Positions 23,216-35,236 of a stretch of 64,000 bases of DNA are shown here, one piece after another; the first letter of the stretch is position 1, and every line of letters starts with the position of its first letter. Location: the NCBI RefSeq assembly GCF_032854445.1, contig NC_088295.1, positions 83,188,644-83,252,643 on the forward strand, in the 5' to 3' direction. A program made the position numbers and the translations under genes. The notes beneath the pieces were generated by a model. That model was not told the DNA's origin. It did not search any database and saw only the letters and a list, made by a program, of their open reading frames with translations. Source of the DNA: Liolophura sinensis (taxonomy: Eukaryota > Mollusca > Polyplacophora > Chitonida > Chitonidae).

Positions 23216-24927
23216 GTGAGCAATTGATTACATTTATACACGGACCACCTAGAACCTCTCAATTACAAAAGCCAGTCAGTAGACTAGAAGGCTTACAGTT
23301 GTATCCTCAACAGTCACACTATCAGTGGCGTTTGTATTCCGTTATTTAGACGTTCATTTAGAATATCTCAGTACAAGAGCTAGTTATTAAAGGGCTGGAA
23401 TTGGTCAGTTTCAACCACGTCATATTGAGCACAGTTGTGAAGAGTGCTTGACGAACCTCATTTGCTCCTCCAAATGGGTGCCCCATACATAAAGTATAGC
23501 TACAGACGTTTCTAATGAAATAGGCTACCACGTTATGATGCTGTCAAAGGTGTATCTAGACGGGGGCCGTCCAAGCTGGTACTGAGATCCGCTACAGTCT
23601 GTTGAGTCTGCGTGCACAAAAAGATAACACCATGGCAGACAGCGTTAATATCTAGACCTTCTACCGCCCTCCCCTAACATGGGCATTCCCCCCCCCCCCC
23701 CCCCCCGCAACTTGCCCAGCCCCAGAACAGAGTCCATATCGATTGTCATTGGAATGTATCTCTCGGCAAAGATTGTCGGCAAACTGCGTCAGGCCATAAT
23801 GTTATAGGCAACATTATAAAAAATTTGACCAAGCTTCCAGTCATAGTGAATATCTAATGAAACAACACACGGTCTGTTTTCCTGACAAATCTGTAGTCAT
23901 TCTGTCCAATGTCTGTAATCGTATAAAAAAGATTTACGCCGGCCATCTGCCAATTTTTCACATCTAGAACGGTAATGTTAAACCACTCCATGAAAAGCTG
24001 GCAACAGAACATGAAATGGCTTTGCGTAGGAAGTGGAAGCAATGTTCGACAAGTAACATAAAAAAGTATTGTGTGGGAGGGAAATAAATGATGCTCAACC
24101 CTTCCAAAACCCATGCACTTTGCCAAGAAAACTTTCCCGATAAGGCCATGGCAAATTGTCAAGAAAAATGCTCAACTGTTTATCAGTTTATCATTTTAGT
24201 TGTTGTTGTAAAACGTGATACTTTAACATTCTTTATGGTCTAAGTTGAACTATGTAAATTTGATCATGTTTCAGTGTCTTAAATCACCTCATTCTTTGTA
24301 AACTGCCCTTTTTCTTGAAAATAAGCTATTACGAGAGTAATAATTCGCTGGAGCGAAAACCATAAATAACATATTTTAATTTGTTAAGCTAGCAACTGTA
24401 TCCAGCAAAAGGTAATATCAGCTTATTAAATAAAATAAGTTATTTAGTGGAGTGATGAAATCAAGTAAAAAGTTTTTCCGTTCTAGTTTCGACTATATAC
24501 GACAAATGAACATCCGTCAGCCGATCAGATTTTTAGATAAGTTACTTACAATCAAAAGGAGAACAGCCTTCCGTTCACGTTATGTTAGTGACAGTCCTAG
24601 TTAAATTCTTAAGAAAGCTCGAGTTGGTGTAACTGTGCATTCGTTCGTGTAGCTGGTAAATCTGAAATGTTGACGTCACTGTCCTGAATGAAAGCTTTCA
24701 TGCAACATTAAAATCTCGTGCATGGATGAGTTCAAACCACCCTATCTCCACCTGATTGCGTCAGGGGTACAGGCAGCATTTTGATATAGGATTCGGTACA
24801 ATGGGTCTGATGGACTGAAAAGCGAATTAAACAATTCAGTTTTGTCCTTACCAACCAATCGTTCATCGGTTTCGACTCATTCATAATAAAGGTCCCTGGA
24901 ATAGCACATTTTGACAACACCACTAAA
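23216..24927. other. Intergenic with one poly-C tract
   Basis: No gene recognised. The minus-strand frames at 23,854-24,162 overlap each other and show no domain. The poly-C run is listed separately. Confidence 0.35.
23688..23706. repeat. Poly-C tract, 19 bases
   Basis: Nineteen consecutive C, the same length as the tract at 3,175-3,193, in unrelated surroundings. Exact length is uncertain for technical reasons. Confidence 0.9.
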
Positions 24928-25166
24928 TTCTGCGTTAGCGCAGCGTAATGACCCAGGAGTCTCTCACCAATGTGGTCGCTGTGAGTTCAGCTAATGCTGG
25001 CTTCCTCTTCGGCCGTACGTGGGAAGGTTTGCCAGCAACCTGCGGATGGTCGTGGGTTTCCGCCAGGTTCTGCCCGGTTTCCACCTATAATAATGCTGGC
25101 CGCCGTCGTATAAGTGAAATAGCCTTGAGTACGGCGTAAAACACCAATCAAATAAATAAATTAAAT
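24928..25166 (+). mobile_element. MetaSINE-like SINE, best-preserved copy, nearly full length
   Basis: It starts inside the tRNA-like head (GCGTTAGCGCAGCGTAATGA), carries a B box (GTGAGTTCAGC), the body CCTGCGGATGGTCGTGGGTT, the core (TAATGCTGGCCGCCGTCGTA, then TAAGTGAAAT and GAGTACGGCGTAAAACACC) and the tail CAATCAAATAAATAAATT. The first part of the head, with the A box, is missing. This is the best reference copy in the window. Confidence 0.9.
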
Positions 25167-25697
25167 ATAAGGTACTAGCTGCACGAATGTGGGTCAGCTG
25201 ATCTGACAATGCAATGAGGTAACGAGCAGTAGAGAGCCACGCTGACTGGTAATATTAAACGGTAGGTCGAGAGGTTCTTCTGTGACTATCGGCTGCAAAA
25301 CATTAGGTCACGCATGTCAATTTACGAGCAAGAACTGAAACCCAAAGAATTTGTCAGACTTAGGGCGCCCAAACGGAAAATATGCGTACTTTTCATCCTT
25401 ACTGTCGAGTATGGAAAAAGGCATGACCATCCCATATAGGTCTATCGAATTAAGGATTACCAGGCAATCTTGAATACTGAAAAAGCCCGTGGGTAGAGCA
25501 AAAAAGACAAAGGAATAGAACACCACCGCGTATTTTCCAACGGACTGAAACAGACTGATGCATTAGGAACATCGGAAACTTGAAAGGAGGCTTTCTTGGG
25601 AAATTTCGCGTTTGGATTTACAACTTTTAATTATTTCACCCAATAGTAAAAACGTCATACCGGTAGCAACTCTTCTAAAGATTGACACATTTAAATC

Positions 25698-25891
25698 TGT
25701 ACATGTATCACGCAACAACAGACTGCTTGCCTACTGGACAAACCAATACATGTATCACGCAACAACAGACTGCTTGCCTACTGGACAAACCAATACATGT
25801 ATCACGCAACAAGACTGCTTGCCTACTGGACAAACCAATACATGTATCACGCAACAACAAACTGCTTGCCTACTGGACAAACCAATACATG
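25698..25891. repeat. Tandem repeat, 47-bp unit, about 4 copies, ending at a SINE tail
   Basis: Units start ACATGTATCACGCAACAACA and continue GACTGCTTGCCTACTGGACA AACCAAT. The third unit lacks three bases. The fifth begins with ACATG and is cut off exactly where a SINE tail starts. Confidence 0.9.
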
Positions 25892-25985
25892 TTTATTTAT
25901 TTATTTATTTGATTGGTGTTTAACGCCGTACTCAAGAATATTTCACTTATACTACGGCGGCCAGCATTATGGTGGGAGGAAACAA
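25891..25985 (-). mobile_element. MetaSINE-like SINE, 5'-truncated, intact core
   Basis: On the minus strand: TTTCCTCCCACCATAATGCT, then GGCCGCCGTAGTATAAGTG and a long (AATA)n tail. The core is close to consensus, suggesting a young copy. The tail abuts the 47-bp repeat. Confidence 0.85.
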
Positions 25986-26389
25986 ACATTTTTTTTTAAT
26001 CATGGTCTGTCTGAATCATGTGGCCATCTTATATCATGCAGATAAAGAGTGTGAACATACAACATTAAAATTTTATTGTAAAACCATAATTTTACCTGTA
26101 TTTTGTGAACTAAGTATTGTACATCATAATAGCGATACCCTAGGCGGGCTTACATACCCAAAAAGAAGAAAACCTTACCGAAAAAACACACTGCGGCAGT
26201 ACACTCTATAACTGGATCTACTTCGGTAAATCGGTGACAAGATTCACCACTTCAGAAATGCCTTCAAAGGACTCAATCCGCTTTTCTTCCGGACCGTAAA
26301 AATTAAGGACAACGATAAGTTACCGGCCCCTCCTGAGAAATCAAAGTTTATTAGAGAATCGTGATCTTCCCGAGACAAGCAGTCATACA

Positions 26390-26770
26390 GTACCAAATCA
26401 GACCTACTGAACCTAACCAGTGAGAACTGTACCAGCCAGACTTCAAGTACAGGAAGTAACCAGCCAGAACTGTACCAATCAGGAGACAACCAGCACAACA
26501 GTACCAATCAGTCCTACAGTACTGGAGGTAGCCAGACAGAACTGTGCCACTCAGACCTGAGGTACAAAGCTAACCAGACAAAAAGTATCAATCAGGCCTG
26601 AAGTACTCTAGGTAGCCAACCAGAACTGTACCACTCAAGAATGAGGTACAAAGCTAACCAGACAAAAAGTATCAATCAGGCCTGAAGTACTGGAGGTAGC
26701 CAACCTGAACAGTCTTAATCAAACCTGACGTACTGGATCTAACCAGCCGGAACGGCAGCAATCAGACCTG
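26390..26770. repeat. Diverged minisatellite, about 43-bp unit, about 9 copies
   Basis: Recurrent words are ACCAGCCAGAACTGTACCAA, TCAGGCCTGAAGTACTGGAG and GTAGCCA. A pair at about 26,545-26,700 is nearly identical over 90 bases, so part of the array expanded as a dimer. Confidence 0.85.
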
Positions 26771-29700
26771 GTCAAATTATAATACACTGTGCACAAAAAA
26801 TTCTGGCTAATTTTGGCTAATCATAGTAAGCACGAACTGGTTAGAGGGTTACGGTACATTTAAATGACAATCACTGACTATCAGTATCACGATACACTAT
26901 ATATGTTTATCAACATTTAAATAGTAAAGCTGTACCTGACTAGAAATTTCTTGAAAAACATTTTATTTAAACGGATATCCATTTTCTAAAATGATCTCCC
27001 TTTTTACACAGTAACAGACTGTACAGCGCGTACGTATTTGTTGTTGTCACACCTAACCAGTGTAACATGGTACAGTACAATTCATCACACAGCTCATAAT
27101 ACTTGCACACCATTAGTGTACATTCGTTGCTATCAATAAAGGAATCAGTATGTATTAATAGCACGCTTTGCACCTGTTCTTTCGGCATATCTAGAATTCT
27201 GTCAAACAGATGTTATATGCTTTACAACTGATACATCATCTGTACAGCGGAGTATTATTATTGTTCTATGTGTATGCTATTGCTGGGATTTTACTGATGT
27301 ACATGTAGATTGTTTTTTGTTTAGTGATAGATTAACCTGATTTCGTAGAACGCTTGTTGGCCTTCCATCTTTCCGTCAAGAAAAACAGCCAACATGGTAC
27401 AGAGCTTTTCACTTCCAGACAACATTAGTCAAAAAATCAGTAATTCGACGGTACAGACACACCTCATTCTTCTTTAAAAACTAGTCTTTCAGACTGAACG
27501 GACAGGGGTTGTAAACCTCACAGTTGTCAAGTAGGTAACACTTAGATATGTCAATGTACAATAGCTCATGTTCGACGTTCAGGTTTCAGGTAGTCAGGTT
27601 TTAGCTTTGCCGCCTTTGATGCTTGTTATCTGTGATCATGATGCTTGTTAGTCGTAATACATGATGACCAATACGACAGATTATGGATTGACTTTGTCCG
27701 CTAAATATTCCACCATAACTGTAAGAGACCGGCCAAATTCCGTTACTCTACAATAACATTCCAAGTAACAACCTTTTCGTTCTAATACAAATTGCACATA
27801 TTCCCGCATCAAGCCCAATGTTTCCACACCTGGTAAAACGGCTCAACAGATACATTTGGTATACCAAGTTGTAAAGTAACAGTACATTTGATGCCTTCAA
27901 AACAGAATGAGACAACGCTGAAATCTTATCTTAAAAACCTGCCAGACAGTGTGGTATGAGTGTACCTCAGTCGTGCATGATCCATCAACGGCACACTACA
28001 GAGAAGTCGTATTTGGGAAAGTTCTGTATCAGACAGTATTACCATGGCTGTCTTGGATAATAAAATCGCTTAAACTAAGCTACAACCTTAGCGGAAATGC
28101 ACTCACCTTGATGCGTCAGGGAGACACAAGCTGGTTCCTGGTGGACGGCTTGTCAGCTGGGTACCGTCGGTAAAGTCAAGCCGCCTGCATGCCTTGGCCT
28201 ATATGGGATTCATTGAATTAAGTCTGGTGTTACCTTCGTACTTGGCAGCTCCCCGAGCTCGAGTCGATTGGCTGTGCGTGTAACCAGCATAACGGCAGGC
28301 TCGGACTCAATGAATCATTTGCATCTACTGCCTCGAGCTTCTGAATGGAAGGCAAAACGTCGTAACTCCGTCCAGTGAAGCCGTGCTTGTCGTGTATCTC
28401 CCGAATTACCCCAAATGACCACAGACCGTCAATCACCTGTCCTTTGCTTGTTTGCCCGCAGCACCAGTGCCAGGCCTGATCATATCAGTCCGCGTTGCAT
28501 GACACTATCACACAGGTATTACTGATAAATTTTGCATGTGGACGCGTATTGCTAACGCATGGAATCAATAACTATGCCAATGCTTGCGAGCCTTTTGCTT
28601 TAACGAGGCTTCCTTTGTTTGTTAAAAGCATTTCTCGGCGATTTCTGTGCTTCTCCAGGCCACTCATCTTTTCTTTTCACCAAAAAGGCACTGAATGCAG
28701 ACATCAACAGTAGGCAGCATAGACCCTCAGAATCAGCATTTGTTCCTAGGATACTGTTCAACCCAGCAGGAGGTTTAGACTACATCTATGTTACTTTCCA
28801 GCCTTCTGTACGGAGATGACAATATCTGTGGTTATGTGAGTAACACTGGAGCAGGGCAATATTTGGCATCACCTTGAACAATGCAGCCATATTTAAAATG
28901 TTGTGTTTTCTTAACGAAATAGCAAGTGTATAAGTTCTAACTCGTAGCGATTTCCATCCGGTTAAAACGATGCCATAAGCTAAACTAAATTGTATTTTAG
29001 ACTTATCTTGATGTCAAAATAATGAGTATTTGAAGCTAAACATCAGCTGCCAAGCCACAATGTGCACAAACCACAGAATTACGATTGCCAAGTAAACCAA
29101 ACCACAGTATTACAATTCGAAAATGTTGCAAGCCACAGGTTTGCAAATCCAGAATGTGCCACAGCATAATTCCAGTGTGTATCAAATATATCACTGCATT
29201 TCGAAAACGACCCAACCCACAGCATAGTTATTCCGAAATTTACATACTACAGGTTAGCAATTCCACAGCATTTCCGAAAAGTACCATCCCACAACCACTT
29301 CAAAGTCATCCCTACGTGTATCAACCCATGGGAAATGACTGTGCGGCATCGTGTTCAACATGAGGTGTATAAAAACAATCTTTGGGGAAAAGTTTATTTA
29401 AGTCGATGTACCGGAGATCATTGGCAAAATATCGATCAGCGAAAACGGCTATAAATTTAAACCGGCCCAAATAATTACCTTTCACAAATATCAGCATTGT
29501 CTGTGCAAGAATTACTGATTAAAATGGGTAATAAAGTTTCCAAAATTCGAGAGCAGAATTTCCATGAGGCGCTGTTTGATTCCTGTATAGGTTTACGCCA
29601 TGTTTGAGTCGAAGTGGGAATGTATTCGATGGTTAAAACGTATGGGACACTATAAGTTTTCTCATCACATCACTTTACGGTATTTTTGTAGGCCATATCA

Positions 29701-29960
29701 TCTACGACGTATTATCAAAATCTGGTCCTGTGTTGCAGAGTCTCTGGAAATAGCTAGTTAACTAGTATTGTAGACCTTCCATAAGTTATTAAGAGTAACG
29801 TTTCATTGTTTTAAAACGTTGTCGTGTTATTCCTTTTAATTTATGTATCGATGTAAGTAACTGAATTATATGAGTACATCATTTATGTAGTTTTTGGTTA
29901 CTTTGTGGTCTCGTCCGAACTCACGCATGCCTCAGTTTTACTTAGTGATCGGTGGGTGGA
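26771..29960. other. Intergenic, no gene recognised
   Basis: Short frames only. Between about 29,050 and 29,340 words such as CCACAGCAT and ATTCCGAAA recur loosely, perhaps a decayed tandem repeat. Nothing else is supportable. Confidence 0.35.
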
Positions 29961-30050
29961 TGGAGCTCAGGTGGTTAAGGTGCTTGTCTTTCAGTTTTAT
30001 AAGAAATACCTGTCCCCAGGCGTTGGTTCAATCTCAGCCTCGGACAGGAG
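29961..30050 (+). mobile_element. tRNA-like sequence, probable SINE head
   Basis: GGAGCTCAGGTGGTTAAGGT matches an RNA polymerase III A box context, and GTTGGTTCAATCTCAGCC about 45 bases later a B box. TGTCTTTCAG lies where a tRNA-Glu anticodon loop would be. The spacing is too long for a functional tRNA, so I read it as a tRNA-derived SINE relic. It resembles the element at 37,471 and its copies. Confidence 0.45.
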
Positions 30051-30721
30051 AATCCTTGACCTGTTCAATGCCGGCAAGAGGTCATTTTATTGACGTCAAA
30101 TGTTTCTTTCTCAGCTCTTCAGGATGACGTCACACTGAAAAAAGTATGACGTTACGATAAAAATTTATACATTTTTACGGTATAGGCGTTACGCTACAAC
30201 CCATCCTTGACATAACAATGTCTCGATGCCCTGCTTCACACAAGCGCCACTTCGCGGGATTAAAAAATCTGCCGCCTCCCTATCCCCTCCCCTGCTGTTC
30301 TCGGGGTGACAATAAGGCCACTTACCTCATCTTACATTAAGCTCTCTGGTGTAGATCACCTGCCTTCCACCACTACGGCATACACACAGATCCTGCAACA
30401 CAATGAACATGTTACTGACTTGCCAAAAGTGATTTCATTTTGAATGTCGTATTAAATCTCAAATAAAACCACTAAAAAATTCCCTAAGATCAAGAGTGTT
30501 CGCTGCCGCTACCGTCACAAGTACAACAATGCCGTAAAGAATTAAAAGCAGTTACATAGTTAGTCCATTTTGGCATACGAACTTCTTCAAAATCTGTAAA
30601 GCACATATTTCACAAGACATATTGTTACATGGAAATGAATTTTTTGTATACGTATTTTCAACGTAAAGTAAGTTAGATATTGTACTGTTTTCTACTGCTT
30701 TTGCCACTGCGCTTTATGTCA
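30051..30721. other. Intergenic, no feature seen
   Basis: AT-rich, with no frame, repeat or element I can name. Confidence 0.35.
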
Positions 30722-31322
30722 GGTCAGAACAGTAGTCAGGTCAGTACAATGGTCAGACAAAACCAACGGACAGGTTAGAACAATGGTCAAGCCAGAACAA
30801 TGGTCAGGCCAGAACAATGGTCAGGCCAAACCAATGGTTAAACCAAACCAATGGTCAGGCCAAACCAATGATCAGGCCAGGCCAATGGTCAGGTCAGAGC
30901 AGTGTTCAGGCCAGAATAACTCTCAGACCAAACCAATGGTCAGGTCAGAACAGTGACCAGCCCAGAACAATGGTCAGATCAAACCAATGGTCAGGCCAGA
31001 GCAACGGCCAGGTCACAACAATGGTCAGGCCAGAACAGTGGTCAGGCAAGAACAATGGTCAGGTTAAACCAATGATCTGGCCAGAGCAATGGTTAGGTCA
31101 CAACAATGGTCAGGTCACAACAATGGTCAGGTCAAAACAATGGTCAGGGTAGAACAATGGTCAGGCCAAACTAATGATCAGGCCAAACCAATGATCAGGC
31201 CAAACCAATGATCAGGCCAGAGCAATGGTCAAGTCAGAATGGTGGTCAGACCAGAACATTGGTCAGACTAGAACAGTGGTTAGGGTAGAACAACTGTCAG
31301 CCCAGAACAGTGGTCAGGCCCG
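30722..31322. repeat. Minisatellite, 17-bp unit, about 35 copies
   Basis: Copies of CAATGGTCAGGCCAGAA with frequent substitutions (AAACC or CACAA replacing AGAAC). The 111-codon frame at 30,817-31,152 is produced by the repeat and cycles through three frames every 51 bases. Confidence 0.95.
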
Positions 31323-31888
31323 CTTTGACGCAGTTCGTCATTATGCAGGAATGGCATCCCATCTCCAAAAAGAATGAACGAACGTGTAGGCCTATTGTCT
31401 TGATTTCGTTTGTCTTCACAGGCTTTTTCCCCATGCTAAAATGTAATTACCACTTTCGAGACAGCGATATGAATGAGTAACTTAGTGATTAAACAGATTC
31501 ATACAGTGATGTTGGGTAGCAATCACCGAGTCTTGACTACAAAAGTTATCTCCCTTTTCAAAATCTGTCAACATTTATTTTTAGCGTAACAAAACACCAC
31601 TCTTACCCTGTTTACTTGTGTCTTGCAAACAAGGATTTTGTCTTTTCTATATTCAAGTGTGTGACAGCTATGTTTCTTTTTGACAAAAACATTTGACAGT
31701 CTTTTATTGGTTTAGACTGTAGTTAAAAAATACACGAATTCCAATCCACATTTATCTTACTACAGTAAAAAATAACATTAAAACGATACTTTTTACTGCT
31801 AAAGTAATAAAGGTTAAGTGAGTGCTTTCATTTTCCTTACTATTTATGTTGTAAATTTAAAAACCATAAAATATACAGCATATTGGGG
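31323..31888. other. Intergenic, no feature seen
   Basis: No gene, tandem repeat or SINE recognised between the 17-bp array and the next SINE. Confidence 0.35.
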
Positions 31889-31889
31889 T

Positions 31890-31972
31890 GTTATTTGTTT
31901 ATTTCATTGGTGTTTTACGCCGTATTCAAGAATATGTCATTTACAGTATGAGACGGCCGCCAGCCCCTTATC
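31890..31972 (-). mobile_element. MetaSINE-like SINE, short 3' fragment
   Basis: On the minus strand: core end (CTTGAATACGGCGTAAAACA) and tail (CCAATGAAATAAACAAATAA). Truncated within the core. Confidence 0.75.
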
Positions 31973-32502
31973 ACCTATGGAACATAAATCATGGTAACAC
32001 CTATAAAGCACAAGTAGGCCTATGTATTAACTGGTAGAAAAGTGTGTTTCCAAGGGAAAAATAAGAAAAGCCACTTTTCAAAATCAATCTCAAAGTACTT
32101 GCCAAAATATTACCAACTTGGTCACATTATAAAATTTATGCTTCAAACATATGAAGACAGGCGTTAGCCAAAACAAAACTGAGAGTACGCAGAAATGCAA
32201 ACGTGGACGTTTCAGGGAAAATATTTCTCTGGTAAACGTTAATCTTTATAGAATAAACTGGAAACACAGTGCCTCATTCCTAACCAAATTTGCCGCTTTG
32301 ATCGAGAGCGTATACCTGGCGATTTATTGCTGTGCAGCCATCTCTTTTATGGCCATGAAACATTTAGAAGTGCCTGGCTAACATTCATACATACATTTCT
32401 GTTTGAGAAATTTACGGAACTATGCTGGGATTTTGAAATTTGCTCTTTCATATCGTACCCGTGTGGGGTCAATTCTCCACCTTATCGTACCAGATCTTTT
32501 TT
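31973..32502. other. Unique left flank of the tandem gene array
   Basis: This stretch has no counterpart before units B and C. Homology to the repeated unit starts abruptly at about 32,503 (ACTAGACTCTACGAAAAG), which marks the left breakpoint of the duplication. A 76-codon frame at 32,151-32,381 has no recognised domain. Confidence 0.6.
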
Positions 32503-32612
32503 ACTAGACTCTACGAAAAGTATGCTTATCGATTTCATATCCCTCACTCTCTCTGTGTATGATAAATGTCAGCTATCATAGCACCGAAACGATGGTTTAC
32601 ATATATATGACA

Positions 32613-32696
32613 ACTTATTTATTTTATTGTTGTTTTACGCCGCACTCAGGAATATTTCACATATACAAGGGCGTCCAGCATTGTGGTGGGGAAATT
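32613..32696 (-). mobile_element. Truncated MetaSINE-like fragment, unit A
   Basis: Minus-strand CATTGTGGACGCCC..TGTATATGTGAAATATTCCT, then GAGTGCGGCGTAAAACAAC and the tail. All four copies of the unit start carry it at the same place, so it was inserted before the duplications. Confidence 0.8.
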
Positions 32697-32954
32697 GATG
32701 ACGAATTAAACAGGAAGTTTTTGAAAAGGCGTATAGTGCTTTTAACTTTTCCTGTTCATCGTTAAATTTTGCCGCCGGAGACCAGAATTGGAACTGCATG
32801 ATGTTGTGTGCGGCAACAAGCTTGGCGACAACTGTCGGCCTTTTCATTGTCTTCGTGGAATTACGTGTATCAGGTATGTGCTAAAGTATTTCTCATTCCC
32901 CCCAGCGCAATGGGGTCTAGATGACTAGCAGGAAAGTGACACGTTCGGTGGAAT

Positions 32955-35236
32955 ATAACTGCTATTATAGTAACCAAGGTAATGTGGATACCCTGTTATT
33001 AAGGTAACATGAATATCCTGTTGTCATGGTAATGTGGATAGCCTGTTTCCAAGTATAACCTGAAAAGCCTATAATCAGGGTAATATGGATAGCCTGTTGT
33101 CAGGGTAATGTGGATAGTTTATCGTAAGGGCAATCTCAATAACCTGTTGTTAAAGTAATGTGGATACCCTGTTATCAGGGTAATGTGGATTGTCTGTTAT
33201 CAGGATAATGCAGATAACCTGTTGCCTTGGTAATGTGGATAGCCTATTGCAAAAAAATGTGGATACCTATTATCAGGGTAATGTGGATAGTCTGTTATCA
33301 GAGTAATATGCATAGCCTGTTGTCAGTGTAATATGGATAACGTGTTGTCAGAGTAACGTGCATAGCGTGTTCTCAGGGTAATGTTGATAACCTGTTGTCA
33401 GAGTACTGTGCATAAGGTGTTCTCAGGTAATGTGCATAGTTCGTTGTAAGAGTAATGTACATAGCCTGTTGTCAGTGTATTGTGGATAGAATGTTGTCAG
33501 AGTAATGTGCATAGCGTGTTTTCAGGGTAATATTGATAGCCCGTTGTCAGAGTAATGTTGATAGCTCATCTCAAGGTTATGCGAATGTTTTTGTAACGGT
33601 AGTGGGAAAAGCCTGTTGTCAGGGCAATGCAGATGTCCCGTTGTATGTGTATAGATAGCCTGTTGTCAAGGTAATAGCGTGGAAGATCTGAGGTTAGGAT
33701 AGTATACATTGCCTTTTGCCAAAATAATGGCATGGAAGGCCTGTTGTTAAAGTAATGTGGATAGCCTCTTCTCAAGGTAATGTGGGTAGCCTGTTGTCAT
33801 TGTAATGTGTGTAATCTGTTGTCAGGGTAATGTGGATAATCTGTTGTCAGTGTAATGTGGGTAATCTGTTGTCAGGGTAATGTGGATAATCTGTTGTCAG
33901 TGTAATGTGGGTAATATATTGGCTGGGTAATGTCGACAGTTTCTTTGTCAGTGTAACGTGAGTAAATCTGTTTTCATTGTAATATAGGTAAATCTGTTGT
34001 CAGTGTAATGTGGATAATCTGTTGGCAGGGTAATGTGGGCAATCTGTCGACAGGGTAATGTGGGTAGTCTTTTGTTAGTGTGATGTAGGTAATCTGTTGT
34101 CATGGTAATGTGGGTAATCTGCGGTCAGGGTAATGTGGACAGTCTCTTTGTCAGTGTAATTTTGGGTAGTCTGTTGGCAGGGTATTGTAGGTAGTCTGTT
34201 GTCTGTGTAATGTGGGTAATCTGTTGTCAGAGAAATGTGAGTAATCTGTTGTCAGTGTAATGTGGATAATCTGTTGTCAGGGTAATGTGGGTAATATGTT
34301 GTCAGGGTAATGTAGGTAATCTGTTGTCAGGGTAATGTGGGTAAACTGTTGTCACGGTAATGTGGGTAATCTGTTGTCAGTGTAATGTGGGTAATCTGTT
34401 GGCAGGGTAATGTGGGCAATCTGTTGTCAGAGAAATGTGGGTAATCTGTTGTCAGAGAAATGTGGGTAATCTGTTGTCAGTGAAATGTGGGCAATCTGTC
34501 GACAGGGTAATGTTGATAATCTGTTGTCAGGGTAATGTGGGTAAACTGTTGTCAGGGTAATGTGGGTAATCTGTTGTCAGGGTAATGTGGGTAATCTGTT
34601 GTCAGGGTAATGTGAATAATCTGTTGTCAGTGTAATGTGGATAATCTGTTGTCAGGGTAATGTGGGTATTATGATGTCAGGGTAATGTGGGTAATATGTT
34701 GTCAGGGTAATGTGGGTAATATGTTGTCAGTCTAATGTGGGTAATCTGTTGTCAGGGTAATGTGGATAATATGTTGTCAGGGTAATGTGGATAATATGTT
34801 GTCAGGGTAATGTGGGTAATATGTTGTCAGGGTAATGTGGGTAATATGTTGTCAGGGTAATGTGGGTAATATGTTGTCAGGGTAATGTGGGTAATCTGTT
34901 GTCAGGGTAATGTGGATAATATGTTGTCAGGGTAATGTGGATAATATGTTGTCAGGGTAATGTGGATAATATGTTGTCAGGGTAATGTGGGTAATATGTT
35001 GTCAGGGTAATGTGGGTAATAGGTTGTCAGGGTAATGTGGATAATATGTTGTCAGGGTAATGTGGATAATATGTTGTCAGGGTAATGTGGGTAATATGTT
35101 GTCAGGGTAATGTGGGTAATAGGTTGTCAGGGTAATGTGGGTAATATGTTGTCAGGGTAATGTGTGTAATCTGTTGTCAGGGTAATGTGGATAATCTGTT
35201 GTCAGGGTATTGTGGATAATATGTTGTCAGGGTAAT
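32955..35236. repeat. 25-bp minisatellite, unit A, about 90 copies
   Basis: The unit is GGGTAATGTGGGTAATCTGT followed by TGTCA. The left 800 bases are diverged (GGATAGCCTGTTGTCA type); from about 33,800 rightwards the copies become nearly identical, with ATATG/CTG and GGGT/GGAT variants in repeated blocks (34,740-35,210). The array lies about 1.35 kb upstream of the first EGF exon. Confidence 0.97.

Noticed and set aside
30817-31152. 111-codon frame rich in Q, N and G
   Set aside because: Product of the 17-bp minisatellite cycling through all frames.
33800-35236. CRISPR-like regular repeats
   Set aside because: Units are directly adjacent with no variable spacers, and the DNA is eukaryotic: a minisatellite.
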